Shown one piece after another: positions 44,496 through 53,579 of a stretch of DNA of 64,000 nucleotides (positions within the stretch are counted from its first letter, which is position 1; each line of letters opens with the position of its first letter). Origin of the DNA: SABI01 sp963676605 (GTDB lineage Bacteria; Spirochaetota; Spirochaetia; Sphaerochaetales; Sphaerochaetaceae); assembly GCA_963676605.2 (NCBI GenBank), contig CAXXSP010000024.1, positions 62,001-126,000 of the forward strand. The letters run 5' to 3'. Position numbers and translations under genes: made by a program. The notes beneath the pieces were generated by a model that saw only the letters and a program-made list of their open reading frames with translations, ran no database searches and was not told the DNA's origin.

Positions 44496-45836
44496 TCAGT
44501 TCTTCGGAGGATACACAAGAACCTTCTCGAGTTCAGGTCTTTTCTTCAGGTCATTTGCGAGTCCTGCAGCTCTAGCCTTATTGGAGTAATCAGCATGCTG
44601 GAATGAATAGACGAAGTTGGTGTGTACATCATAGGTGCCTTCCATCAGGGCATAGGCATCTTCGGTCATGACAAGCTCCTCGTCAGTAGGAATAATAAAG
44701 ATACGGGTTGGAGTGCCCTCCTTGCTGATATCGCATTCACCGTTTCTGCAGGTTGCGATTCTGTTCTTCTCTTCATCAAGGTGTACTCCGAGAATCTCTA
44801 GATCCTTCAATGCTCCGATTCTGATATGGGGAGCCATCTCGCCGACACCGGCGGTAAAGACAACCGCATCAACTCTGCCGAGTTCCGCAGCATAGGCTCC
44901 GATATACTTCTTCAGTCTCTGTGTTTCCATATCGATTGCGAGCTGGGCTTTCTCATTTCCGTCAGCTGCGGCATCACGGACATCACGTCTGTCGCTCATT
45001 CCGCAGATACCTACGAGACCGCTCTTCTTATTGAGGGCTGAGTCAACTTCCTTCGCGTTCATGCCTGTTCTGTTGGAGATGAAGGGAACTATAGCGGGGT
45101 CGATGTCACCGCTTCGGGTTCCCATGACAAGTCCTTCAAGGGGAGTCAGTCCCATCGAGGTGTCAATAGCTTCACCGTTTTTCACTGCGCAGATACTTGC
45201 ACCGTTCCCGATATGGCAGATGATAAGGTTCGTCTCTTTCGGGTCCTTACCGAGAAGCACCGCAGCTCTTTTCGCTGTGTAGACATAACTTGTTCCGTGG
45301 AAGCCGTACCGTCTCACGTTGTACTGTGAGTACCACTCGTAAGGAACGGCATACATGAATGATTTCGCTGGCATGCTCTGGTGCCATGCTGTATCCATGA
45401 CGATTGCGTGGGGGATGTTCGGCATGACGTGACGAGCCGCCTCTACACCCATGATGTTTGCGGGCTCATGAAGAGGAGCGAGAGGGATGAGCTTCTTCAC
45501 TTCTTCAAGGACTTCATCGGTGATGAGTACGCTCTGCTTGAACTTCTCGCCGCCGTGAACCATTCTGTGCCCGACAGCACCGATTTCGCTCATGTCGGCA
45601 ATGACACCGTGTTTTTCATCAAGAAGCATGTCGATGATCAGCTGAATCGCTTCTTCATGTGTAGGACACTGCACCTTGGCATTGTACTCGTCTGCACCGG
45701 TTTTCTTGTGTTCGATGGTCGAGTACTCAAGCCCGATCCGTTCTACTACTCCGACTGCGAGTACAGCCTTCTGTGTCCAGTCATACACCTGATATTTTGC
45801 GGAAGAACTCCCGCAATTCAGCGTGAGAATGTTCAT
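44496..45836 (-). CDS. ackA: Acetate kinase
   Basis: AckA makes ATP and acetate from acetyl phosphate, the main substrate-level phosphorylation step in fermenters. The 446-residue product is longer than the usual 400 by an extended C-terminal part. Motifs: MNILTLNCGSSSAKYQVYDW, GAVGHRMVHGGEKF, IVMDTAWHQSMPAKSFMYAVP and HIGNGASICAVKNG. AGGAGG precedes the start. No pta is in the window. Confidence 0.95.
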   Translation of the reverse strand: MNILTLNCGSSSAKYQVYDWTQKAVLAVGVVERIGLEYSTIEHKKTGADEYNAKVQCPTHEEAIQLIIDMLLDEKHGVIADMSEIGAVGHRMVHGGEKFKQSVLITDEVLEEVKKLIPLAPLHEPANIMGVEAARHVMPNIPHAIVMDTAWHQSMPAKSFMYAVPYEWYSQYNVRRYGFHGTSYVYTAKRAAVLLGKDPKETNLIICHIGNGASICAVKNGEAIDTSMGLTPLEGLVMGTRSGDIDPAIVPFISNRTGMNAKEVDSALNKKSGLVGICGMSDRRDVRDAAADGNEKAQLAIDMETQRLKKYIGAYAAELGRVDAVVFTAGVGEMAPHIRIGALKDLEILGVHLDEEKNRIATCRNGECDISKEGTPTRIFIIPTDEELVMTEDAYALMEGTYDVHTNFVYSFQHADYSNKARAAGLANDLKKRPELEKVLVYPPKN

Positions 45837-45907
45837 GATTGCCTCCTGATTAGGTTCATCTAAATTTATTTGACGACCAATTTTTACATGTACCGATTAA
45901 AAAATCA

Positions 45908-47158
45908 ATGTATACGAAGCAGAGACTCGCAGATTTCGGTAACGTTTTTATGAAGACTTTTCTTATAATCTTACTTATATGTATGATTGAGGCTGTATCT
46001 GCATCTGATACATCTTTTCAGCTCTCTTCATCCTTCACCTCATCCGAGCTGAAGGGCTCTCTCCGCGGCTCTTCATCTGCCGAGTGCGATATAGATTACT
46101 CATGGATTGTCAACCTTTCTCATGCAGACCTCTCCGCCAAAATCTCGCTGGTTTCTCCTTTTCTGCTCCTTGGAGATCTTTCCCGGGATATCAGGATGAA
46201 GGTGATGAACGGGTCATACCTGAAAAGCAGAGGGCTGCAGGCACCGACAGAGAAACTGCGTATCACTGAGGGAGACTGGAGGGATATCTCTGCCGCACTC
46301 CCGTTCGGCCGTTCGTCCTATCTGCTTCTTCATTCCTTCAGAGAGGAGAGAGAACATGAAGTTTCTTTTTCTTTCCTCTCGCCTTCGCTGGGTCTCTCCC
46401 TCCGGCGTACACTCGTGTCAGAGAGGAAGGAGGGCTTTATCACCGATTACACCCGTCTGTCGGGAGTGTTCTCCATTGACGGATACCTGCTCGCCGGATA
46501 CAGGGGAGATACACTTTCCGTAGATTCCTATCTCGGTCTGAGAGACGGGGATGTCGCAGCAAGAAGTGTAGTGAAGTATTTTCCGAATGAGTTGCAGGAA
46601 CTCCTCTTCGAGTCTTCCGTATTTCCCCGCAAAAGGTACCGCTGGACAGCAGGGGAGGAGAGTGTTACATCACGAGAGAAATCTCGCCGGAGTATCACGT
46701 ACACCATCTCGCGTGGGAGATTCACGAGTATCCTCTCCTGGTCCCGCCACATCTTCTCTTCTCTTCCGTTCGCACTGTACAGGGGGGAAGTTCGACAGAT
46801 AATAGACTGGAACCTTTCAGTGGAGCCTTTCAGTATCTCCTACAGAAGAGAGACCTCCCTGGAGGAGAAAGGAGAGAGGGTCTTCGAAGACAAGTGGTCC
46901 CTTCGTATCTCAGGGGAAAAAGGTGATGTTTCCTGGAAGACCACCTGTACACTCTCTCATAGTACAGGCGGGTACTCCTCACTCTTTAAACTCATTCTCA
47001 CTGCACGCGGAGTGAAAACAGGAGTACAGGTTGTTTGGAAGGAGTCTGTTCAGGTATCACTCGATTGTACAATCGCCCTGAAAGGAGAGATGTGGAATGG
47101 GAAGATGAAGCTGAATGACGAAGGTTTCAAGGAACTATCAGTCACCATCGACCGATGA
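45908..47158 (+). CDS. Exported protein of unknown function
   Basis: 416 residues from ATG 45908, or 402 from ATG 45950, which starts right before a signal peptide (MKTFLIILLICMIEAVSAS). Neither start has a ribosome site. The mature chain has no Cys and a beta-rich pattern of alternating Ser/Arg/hydrophobic residues, with repeated short Arg/Glu-rich turns, as in periplasmic or outer-membrane beta proteins. I recognise no family. It ends inside the 3' end of murB on the opposite strand (17-base overlap). Confidence 0.7.
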   Translation: MYTKQRLADFGNVFMKTFLIILLICMIEAVSASDTSFQLSSSFTSSELKGSLRGSSSAECDIDYSWIVNLSHADLSAKISLVSPFLLLGDLSRDIRMKVMNGSYLKSRGLQAPTEKLRITEGDWRDISAALPFGRSSYLLLHSFREEREHEVSFSFLSPSLGLSLRRTLVSERKEGFITDYTRLSGVFSIDGYLLAGYRGDTLSVDSYLGLRDGDVAARSVVKYFPNELQELLFESSVFPRKRYRWTAGEESVTSREKSRRSITYTISRGRFTSILSWSRHIFSSLPFALYRGEVRQIIDWNLSVEPFSISYRRETSLEEKGERVFEDKWSLRISGEKGDVSWKTTCTLSHSTGGYSSLFKLILTARGVKTGVQVVWKESVQVSLDCTIALKGEMWNGKMKLNDEGFKELSVTIDR

Positions 47159-48056
47159 GAATGACTTCACGTTCGAGCTCAATGCCGTAGGTCTCGAAAA
47201 CCTTCTCCTTCACCTGCTCGCTGAGGCGGAAGATATCCTCGCTTTTTGTGTCGCGGGCGACATTCACGATATAATTCGCATGCGAGTTGCTGATCATCGC
47301 ACCGCCGAGACGGACATTCTTCATCCCGAGCCTGTCGATCAGTTTTCCCGCCGTCTTCCCTTCAGGGTTTTTGAACATACATCCTGCGCTCGGCAGGTCA
47401 TACTGGCCCTGCTGAAGTCTCTGTGTTCTGCTCTTCTCCTTGAGCTGTCTTGCCTCACTTGTATTTCTGTGCGGCGAGAGCCGCAATGCTATCTCATAGA
47501 TGATGTAGGGTTTCCCCTTGAAGAAACTGGAGCGGTAGGTGTTCTCTCGTGTCTGGGGGTAGTAACGGAACATGTTCCCCTCGTAATCGAGGTAGTCCAC
47601 CCACTCAAGGACCTCCGCGATCGAGAAGTCTCTCAAGCCCGCATTGCCCCTGACGGCACCTCCGAGAGTTCCGGGAATACCTCCGAAGGATTCGAGTCCG
47701 CTCAGATTATGTTCTATTGTCGCATTGATAAGACGGTCGAGAGACACTCCGCACTGGGAGACACTCAGAAGACCCCTTACATGCGAGGACGCGAGTCTGT
47801 TTGTCAGGATGACAAGGCCCTCAACTCCCCTGTCACTGATAAGGACATTCGATCCGCCTCCGAGAACCGTGACAGGAACGGATTTCTCCTTCGCCCACCT
47901 GAGTGCCGCGCGCAGTTCCTCAAGATTTCTCGGTCTGACGAGGAAATCTGCCGAACCGCCGGTGCGGTAGGTGCACAGCTGTTTCAGCGGTGCATCGGCT
48001 TCGATGATCTCCTCTATATTGATTTTTTCATTTTCATCCCGTATTGTTGTACTCAC
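47142..48056 (-). CDS. murB: UDP-N-acetylenolpyruvoylglucosamine reductase
   Basis: A 304-residue FAD enzyme making UDP-MurNAc. FAD-binding sites are VTVLGGGSNVLISDRGVEGLVI and GLESFGGIPGTLGGAVRGNAGL. At the catalytic position that is usually Ser (AGSxFKNP) the sequence is LPSAGCMFKNPEGKTAGKLID, with Cys as acid. The later LGGAMISNSHANYIVN and the final Glu-containing LEREVILIG are as expected. With murC, murE and ddl elsewhere in the window, cytoplasmic precursor synthesis is well covered. Confidence 0.95.
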   Translation of the reverse strand: MSTTIRDENEKINIEEIIEADAPLKQLCTYRTGGSADFLVRPRNLEELRAALRWAKEKSVPVTVLGGGSNVLISDRGVEGLVILTNRLASSHVRGLLSVSQCGVSLDRLINATIEHNLSGLESFGGIPGTLGGAVRGNAGLRDFSIAEVLEWVDYLDYEGNMFRYYPQTRENTYRSSFFKGKPYIIYEIALRLSPHRNTSEARQLKEKSRTQRLQQGQYDLPSAGCMFKNPEGKTAGKLIDRLGMKNVRLGGAMISNSHANYIVNVARDTKSEDIFRLSEQVKEKVFETYGIELEREVILIGRW

Positions 48057-48130
48057 ACGGGTATACTATCCCATTTTTTCAAGCCGTTCAATGATGTGTG
48101 CTGGATTCAATGCTGAGAGAAGGAAAATTC

Positions 48131-49543
48131 ATGGAAGTAGCAATATATAATACAATGAGCAGAAGTATCGAACCCTTTGTTCCTCTGAAGAACGGAAAGG
48201 TCGGTATGTACTGCTGCGGACCCACTGTCTATAACTATGCCCACATCGGGAATCTGAGAACTTATATCTTTGAAGACCTTCTCCACAGGATACTTACCTA
48301 CCGCGGATACAATCTTACTCACGTCATGAACATTACCGATGTCGGTCATCTCAGTGATGACGGAGATGAGGGTGAGGATAAGATGGAGCGCCGTTCCCGT
48401 GAATCGGGGATGAGTGTATATGATATCGCAGCGATGTATACGAAAAGTTTCTTCGCGGATACCGGTTCGCTGAATATCATAACTCCTGATGTTACCTGCC
48501 GGGCGACTGATCATATCGGTGAGATGATTGCTCTCATTCAGCGTCTTGAGGAGAGAGGCCATACCTATATCAGCGGGGGTAATGTCTATTTCAGCATCGA
48601 TACATTCCCCTCCTACGGCCGTCTTGCCCGCCTGAAACTGGATCAGCTCAGCAGCGGAGCAAGAATCGAGGTTGATGAGAACAAGAGGAACCCGAAGGAT
48701 TTCGTCCTCTGGTTCACAAAAGGGAAATTCGAGAATCAGAGTATGAAATGGGACAGCCCCTGGGGTGTCGGATATCCCGGCTGGCACCTGGAATGCTCTG
48801 CAATGAGCATGAAATACCTTGGGGAATCGTTCGATATTCACTGTGGCGGAATAGACCATGTCAGTGTTCACCATACCAATGAGATTGCCCAGAGCGAAGC
48901 CGCTACCGGTAAAGAGTGGGTGAAATACTGGGTTCATGGTGAGTTCCTCATCGATGAGACGGGGAAGATGTCGAAGTCGAAAGGAGACTTCCTTACCCTC
49001 AGTCTCCTCAAGGAGAAGGGCTACAGCCCTCTCGATTACCGGTATTTCTGCCTTGGTGGACATTACCGCTCCCAGCTGATCTTCTCCTGGCAGGCTCTCG
49101 ATGCGGCGAAGGGCGGAAGGACGAACCTAATGAAACATATCCGCAGTATCAGAGAGGAAGCTGATGGAATAAAGGCTGATATATCAAGCGAGGCGGGGAA
49201 GGCCGTACTGGCAGAATTCGAAGGTCATATTGCCGTTGATCTCCATATTCCCCAGGCCCTCGCCGTTCTGTGGACTCTGGTGAAAAGTAAAGATATCAGT
49301 GCCGCAGAGAAGCTCTCCCTTATAGAGACCATGGATTCCATCTTCGCTCTTGATCTCCTCGCGGAGGAAGAAACGGAGAGTGAAGAGATCCCCGGAGAAA
49401 TTCTGGAACTTGCACAGAAAAGGAGCGAAGCGAAGAAGGTGCGAGACTTCGCACTGGCTGATGCCCTGCGCGATGAGATACGGGATCTGGGTTTCACTGT
49501 CAAGGATACGAAAGACGGCGTAGAAATCATCAGAAATATGTAA
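48131..49543 (+). CDS. cysS: Cysteinyl-tRNA synthetase
   Basis: A 470-residue class I synthetase. The start at 48131 begins MEVAIYNTMSRSIEPFVPLK, as in homologues; 33 in-frame upstream bases are not needed. Motifs: MYCCGPTVYNYAHIGNLRTY (zinc Cys and HIGH equivalent), GWHLECSAMS, CGGIDHVSVHHTNEIAQSEA and GKMSKSKGDF. It is divergent from murB and 28 bases before the sigma factor gene. Confidence 0.97.
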   Translation: MEVAIYNTMSRSIEPFVPLKNGKVGMYCCGPTVYNYAHIGNLRTYIFEDLLHRILTYRGYNLTHVMNITDVGHLSDDGDEGEDKMERRSRESGMSVYDIAAMYTKSFFADTGSLNIITPDVTCRATDHIGEMIALIQRLEERGHTYISGGNVYFSIDTFPSYGRLARLKLDQLSSGARIEVDENKRNPKDFVLWFTKGKFENQSMKWDSPWGVGYPGWHLECSAMSMKYLGESFDIHCGGIDHVSVHHTNEIAQSEAATGKEWVKYWVHGEFLIDETGKMSKSKGDFLTLSLLKEKGYSPLDYRYFCLGGHYRSQLIFSWQALDAAKGGRTNLMKHIRSIREEADGIKADISSEAGKAVLAEFEGHIAVDLHIPQALAVLWTLVKSKDISAAEKLSLIETMDSIFALDLLAEEETESEEIPGEILELAQKRSEAKKVRDFALADALRDEIRDLGFTVKDTKDGVEIIRNM

Positions 49544-49571
49544 CCGATGAAATAGGTGAGTTGTTAAACAT

Positions 49572-50102
49572 ATGGAAATAAAAAGTAGCGAGAATGCATC
49601 ATTTCAGAGAGTGTACGAAGAAGTGTTTCCGGTTCTGATGCGAGTTGCATACCATGTAACTTACAACATGGATGTTTCTGAAGATATCGTGCAGGAGGCG
49701 TTCATTCGGTTTTACGAGAAGAATATCGGTTTCAAATCACTGGATGAAGCTAAATACTGGTTGATCCGCGTGACTAAAAATCTGGCGATCAACGTGGTAA
49801 AGAGGAAGTCGAGGGAGAAGGCTATGGTCGATAAGATCAAGAAGATACCCAAGACCCCAGTGCAGAACGGTGAAGATATTCTTCTCGACTCTGAAACGAA
49901 AGAAATGGTGAGGCTGGCTGTTGAGAAGCTGCCTGAGAAGCTTAAATCGGTATTAATACTAAAGGAGTACGCCGATTTGAACTATAAGCAGATCGGACTG
50001 ATTCTCAAGATTTCCGAAAGCAATGTAAAGGTCAGAATACATCGGGCCCGTAAGATGATGGGATCGATGATAGACCGGGGAGAAGTACATGTGTCTAGAT
50101 GA
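49572..50102 (+). CDS. ECF RNA polymerase sigma factor
   Basis: 176 residues with region 2 (YHVTYNMDVSEDIVQEAFIRFYEK, with DIVQE as -10 binding helix) and region 4 (LPEKLKSVLILKEYADLNYKQIGLILKISESNVKVRIHRARKMM). It has an ATG at 49572 with only a weak ribosome site. It overlaps the adjacent anti-sigma gene by 14 bases. Its own target promoters cannot be found by eye; the gene may be autoregulated. Confidence 0.93.
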   Translation: MEIKSSENASFQRVYEEVFPVLMRVAYHVTYNMDVSEDIVQEAFIRFYEKNIGFKSLDEAKYWLIRVTKNLAINVVKRKSREKAMVDKIKKIPKTPVQNGEDILLDSETKEMVRLAVEKLPEKLKSVLILKEYADLNYKQIGLILKISESNVKVRIHRARKMMGSMIDRGEVHVSR

Positions 50103-50643
50103 TCAGATTTTAAATACGTATCTTGATGGCGAGCTTGTAGAACCTTGGAAGACTCAGGTTATTGAGCATCTCAAGTACTGCAGCGCCTGCAGCAGCAGGT
50201 ATGAACAGCTCAAAGCGGTACACTCGATGGTCAGCTCTTCCCGCCTGACCGATGATCAGGTGGATCAGTCGAAAGATAAGATCTACACCTACCTCGAGAA
50301 CAGATACCTGAAAAAGGAAAAGAAGATAAAGTTTTTACACCGTGACTTTCGGGTGAAATCTTCAGCTGTGATCGGAGTAGCTGCGGCCTTCGTCCTGATG
50401 TTCGTCGGTGCGCTCACTCTCAATTCTCCGACCCTTGCCGAAGAGAACCTTATCATCCCGCAGGTCGTCGATGCACAGGACGAGGGAATGATGCAGGTGC
50501 GTGCGACCGAGAACCTTGCTGCAAGCCAGGTCCTGTCAAATCTTTCCCTTGAAGAGATCCTTTCCTATCTCGATTCAAAAGGATATGAAGTTGATCTCAA
50601 ACTCAAATCAGTCACAGTGCTTGGAGACAATGCGGACAAATAA
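50089..50643 (+). CDS. Anti-sigma factor with zinc-finger (ZAS) domain
   Basis: A 184-residue membrane protein. The N-terminal ZAS motif HLKYCSACSSRYEQL (HxxxCxxC) binds the sigma factor; a transmembrane helix follows at about residues 86-104 (SSAVIGVAAAFVLMFVGAL); the remaining 80 residues are extracytoplasmic, with LSLEEILSYLDSKGYEVDLK. It would hold the ECF factor inactive until an envelope signal is sensed. GGGGAGA precedes the start. Confidence 0.88.
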   Translation: MCLDDQILNTYLDGELVEPWKTQVIEHLKYCSACSSRYEQLKAVHSMVSSSRLTDDQVDQSKDKIYTYLENRYLKKEKKIKFLHRDFRVKSSAVIGVAAAFVLMFVGALTLNSPTLAEENLIIPQVVDAQDEGMMQVRATENLAASQVLSNLSLEEILSYLDSKGYEVDLKLKSVTVLGDNADK

Positions 50644-50681
50644 CCGGAAGCTCCTCATCCGGTTATCCGAACCGCTTACTT

Positions 50682-50722
50682 GAAGAGGCCTTATCCCCAC
50701 ATGACGGGAAGGCCTCTTTTCT
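50682..50722 (+). terminator. Terminator after the sigma/anti-sigma pair
   Basis: AAGAGGCCTT (50683-50692) pairs with AAGGCCTCTT (50709-50718) followed by TTTTCTTGT. A strong intrinsic terminator. Confidence 0.85.
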
Positions 50723-50743
50723 TGTCCTGTGAACCTTATCATG

Positions 50744-50772
50744 TTGTAACAGAGGCTCGATTTTGATACTAT
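50744..50772 (+). promoter_or_regulatory. Promoter of valS
   Basis: TTGTAA (50744-50749), 17 bases, TACTAT (50767-50772), 33 bases ahead of the start, with GAGGAG as ribosome site. No T-box-like leader is visible. Confidence 0.55.
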
Positions 50773-50804
50773 GCTGAAACATAGTGTGCAAATGAGGAGT
50801 CTTC

Positions 50805-53459
50805 ATGAAATCGATAGAACTGGATAAAAGCTATAACCCCGCTGAATTCGAAGAGCATATCTACAGCGCCTGGAAAGATGCTGATCTTTTCGCTCCCTCG
50901 GCTGAAGGGAAGGAAACCTATACCATCGTCATGCCTCCTCCGAATGTCACGGGTATCCTTCATATGGGTCATGCTCTCAATAATACCCTCCAGGATATTC
51001 TCACCCGGTATAAGAGAATGAGTGGATACGATACCCTCTGGCTCCCGGGGACGGACCACGCGGGAATAGCGACCCAGCACGTGGTGGAGCGAGAACTCCG
51101 TGCCCGCGGCGAGTCACGTACCATGCTCGGACGTGAGAAGTTCCTCGAAGAGACCTGGAAGGTGAAGGACCGCCACCATACGATCATCAAGAAACAGCTT
51201 GAAAAGATCGGCAGCAGCTGTGACTGGAATCGTGAACGGTTCACGATGGACGACGGACTGAGTAAGGCCGTCAGAGAATCGTTCGTCACACTCTATGAAC
51301 GGAACCTGATCTATAAAGGGAAATACCTCGTCAACTACTGTACCAGCTGCGGTACAGCACTTGCGGACGACGAGGTTGAATACCAGAATGTGAACGGTGC
51401 GATCTATCAGGTCTCCTATCCCTATAAGGACAGGGAAGGTTCGATCACCGTTGCGACGACACGTCCCGAAACCATGTTCGGTGATATGGCGGTAGCCGTG
51501 CACCCTGATGACGAAAGATATAAGGATCTTGTAGGGTCCCACGTTATTCTCCCTCTTGCCGACAGGCCTATCCCCATCATCGCTGATGCCTATGTCGATA
51601 TGGAGTTCGGTACAGGAATGGTAAAGATCACTCCGGCACACGACCCCAATGACTGGGCTATCGGACAGCGTCATGATCTCGAAGTGAAGAATATTCTCAA
51701 CCCGGACGGAACTCTCAACGAAGAGGTCCCCGAAGCATACCGCGGACTTGATGTCGTCACCGCCCGCAAGAGGGTGGTGGAGGACCTTGCCAGCGGAGGA
51801 TACCTTCTCACTCACAAGCATCACGCTCACGACGTCGGGCACTGTTACCGCTGTTCAACGGTGATTGAACCCTATGTGAGTGATCAGTGGTTCGTTTCAA
51901 TGAAAGGTATGGCCGACAAGGCGCTCAAGGCATGGGAGAACGGTGAGATCAGTTTCTATGCGAAGAGATGGGAAAACACCTACAGCCACTGGCTGAGAAA
52001 CATCAAGGACTGGTGTATCAGCCGTCAGCTCTGGTGGGGACACCGGATACCCGTGTGGTATTGTGAAGAGTGCGGACACATGATGGTGGAGCGGGAGGAT
52101 CCTGCTCACTGTTCAGCCTGTAAGAGTGAGAACCTGAGACAGGAAGAGGATGTTCTCGACACCTGGTTCAGCAGCTGGCTCTGGCCGTTCAGTACCCTCG
52201 GCTGGCCGGAATCCTCTGATGATATGAAGAGATTCTTCAAAACAAACACCCTCGTGACCGGGTACGATATCATCTTCTTCTGGGTTTCCAGAATGATCAT
52301 GGCATCGCTCGAGTTCCTGGGAGAAGTGCCCTTCCGTGATATCTATATCACGGGTCTTGTCAGGGACAAGAGCGGACGGAAGATGTCAAAGTCCCTCGGA
52401 AACGGAATTGACCCGATCGACGTTGTGAATGAGTACGGCGCCGATGCGATGAAATTCACCCTCTGCTACCTGGCAGCACAGGGACAGGATATCCTGATCG
52501 ATTTCGAGTCATTCAAACTCGGTTCACGTTTTGCAAACAAAATCTGGAATGCAACCCGGTTCCTCCTGATGAATCTCGATGGAAGGAATCTTGTTGAACC
52601 CGATATGTCCCGGCTTTCCATCGTTGATGCATGGATGTACCATAAGGTGAATCTTGCAGCGAAGGGTGTCGAGGAATCCCTTGCACAGTACCGGTTCAAC
52701 GATGCCGCAGCCCATATCTATGATGTGTTCTGGAATGACTTCTGTGACTGGTATGTGGAAGTGACCAAGTTCAACCTCTCGAACAAGAGCGAAGAGGAGA
52801 AGGATATGACCGTAGCCTTCATGCTTGATATCCTCGCCACTCTCATGCGTCTTATGCACCCCTTCCTCTCCTTCATCTCTGAAGAGATCTACACGAAACT
52901 GCCTAATACCGAGGGGATGATCATTCATGCCGAGTATCCGGTATTCGAAGACTCGAGAGTGTACGATGAGGCCTACTCCACGGTTCAGTCCATGCAGGAG
53001 TTTGTCAGATCGGTAAGAGCTCTGAAGAGTGAACTTCTCATCCCCAACGAGAGAAAGCTTGCGATCATCTATCGTCCTGACAAGGATAATCAGGTATGGA
53101 AGTTTATTGAATCGGAGAAGGAGCTTATTGCATCCTTCCTGAACGCAAGTTCCCTTACCGTGGATGTTGACCATAGCGCTGATATCGCAGGAACCGTACC
53201 TGTATCAGGCTCCGGTTTTGAAGCGTTCGTCGTCGTAAAGGATGCGATCGATGTGAACAATGAGATCGCCCGAATCACGAAGGACCTTGAGAAGAATGAG
53301 AAATCTCTCAAGCAGAGCAGTGCGAAACTGGGAAATGAGAAATTTACTCAGAACGCAAAGCCTGAGGCGGTGGAGAAAGAGAGACAGAAACTCGCAGAGT
53401 TCACCGAAAAGAAGGAGAAGGGGCTGAAGCACCTTGAGCTTCTGAACACACTGAAATAA
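50805..53459 (+). CDS. valS: Valyl-tRNA synthetase
   Basis: An 884-residue class Ia enzyme. HIGH is present as PPPNVTGILHMGHALNNTL; the CP1 editing domain carries VATTRPETMFGDMAVAVHPDD; KMSKS is in DKSGRKMSKSLGNGIDPID. A zinc-like CxxC pair occurs in WYCEECGHMM and CSACKSENL, and the C-terminal 60 residues form the family's coiled coil. It has its own promoter and a terminator. Confidence 0.98.
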   Translation: MKSIELDKSYNPAEFEEHIYSAWKDADLFAPSAEGKETYTIVMPPPNVTGILHMGHALNNTLQDILTRYKRMSGYDTLWLPGTDHAGIATQHVVERELRARGESRTMLGREKFLEETWKVKDRHHTIIKKQLEKIGSSCDWNRERFTMDDGLSKAVRESFVTLYERNLIYKGKYLVNYCTSCGTALADDEVEYQNVNGAIYQVSYPYKDREGSITVATTRPETMFGDMAVAVHPDDERYKDLVGSHVILPLADRPIPIIADAYVDMEFGTGMVKITPAHDPNDWAIGQRHDLEVKNILNPDGTLNEEVPEAYRGLDVVTARKRVVEDLASGGYLLTHKHHAHDVGHCYRCSTVIEPYVSDQWFVSMKGMADKALKAWENGEISFYAKRWENTYSHWLRNIKDWCISRQLWWGHRIPVWYCEECGHMMVEREDPAHCSACKSENLRQEEDVLDTWFSSWLWPFSTLGWPESSDDMKRFFKTNTLVTGYDIIFFWVSRMIMASLEFLGEVPFRDIYITGLVRDKSGRKMSKSLGNGIDPIDVVNEYGADAMKFTLCYLAAQGQDILIDFESFKLGSRFANKIWNATRFLLMNLDGRNLVEPDMSRLSIVDAWMYHKVNLAAKGVEESLAQYRFNDAAAHIYDVFWNDFCDWYVEVTKFNLSNKSEEEKDMTVAFMLDILATLMRLMHPFLSFISEEIYTKLPNTEGMIIHAEYPVFEDSRVYDEAYSTVQSMQEFVRSVRALKSELLIPNERKLAIIYRPDKDNQVWKFIESEKELIASFLNASSLTVDVDHSADIAGTVPVSGSGFEAFVVVKDAIDVNNEIARITKDLEKNEKSLKQSSAKLGNEKFTQNAKPEAVEKERQKLAEFTEKKEKGLKHLELLNTLK

Positions 53460-53474
53460 TCTGATACACGTATG

Positions 53475-53519
53475 AAAGGGTGTCTGTCGACTCACTGAGT
53501 CTGTGGATGCCCTTTTTTT
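53475..53519 (+). terminator. Terminator after valS
   Basis: AAAGGG (53475-53480) pairs with CCCTTT (53510-53515) around an inner small hairpin GACTC/GAGTC, and T7 (53513-53519) follows. Confidence 0.8.
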
Positions 53520-53544
53520 GCCATCCTCTTGTGTATCTTGTATC

Positions 53545-53573
53545 TGGGCAGAATGAGAATTTTTTCGTACAAT
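53545..53573 (+). promoter_or_regulatory. Promoter of the GNAT gene
   Basis: TGGGCA (53545-53550), 17 bases, TACAAT (53568-53573). The -10 box ends six bases before the ATG. Confidence 0.5.
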
Positions 53574-53579
53574 ACCTGT

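Noticed and set aside
47115..48116. 333-codon plus-strand frame opposite murB
   Set aside because: Antisense of a clear murB; no start signal.
50644..50804. T-box leader upstream of valS
   Set aside because: Only a terminator of the preceding operon and a plain promoter are present; no T-box sequence is visible.
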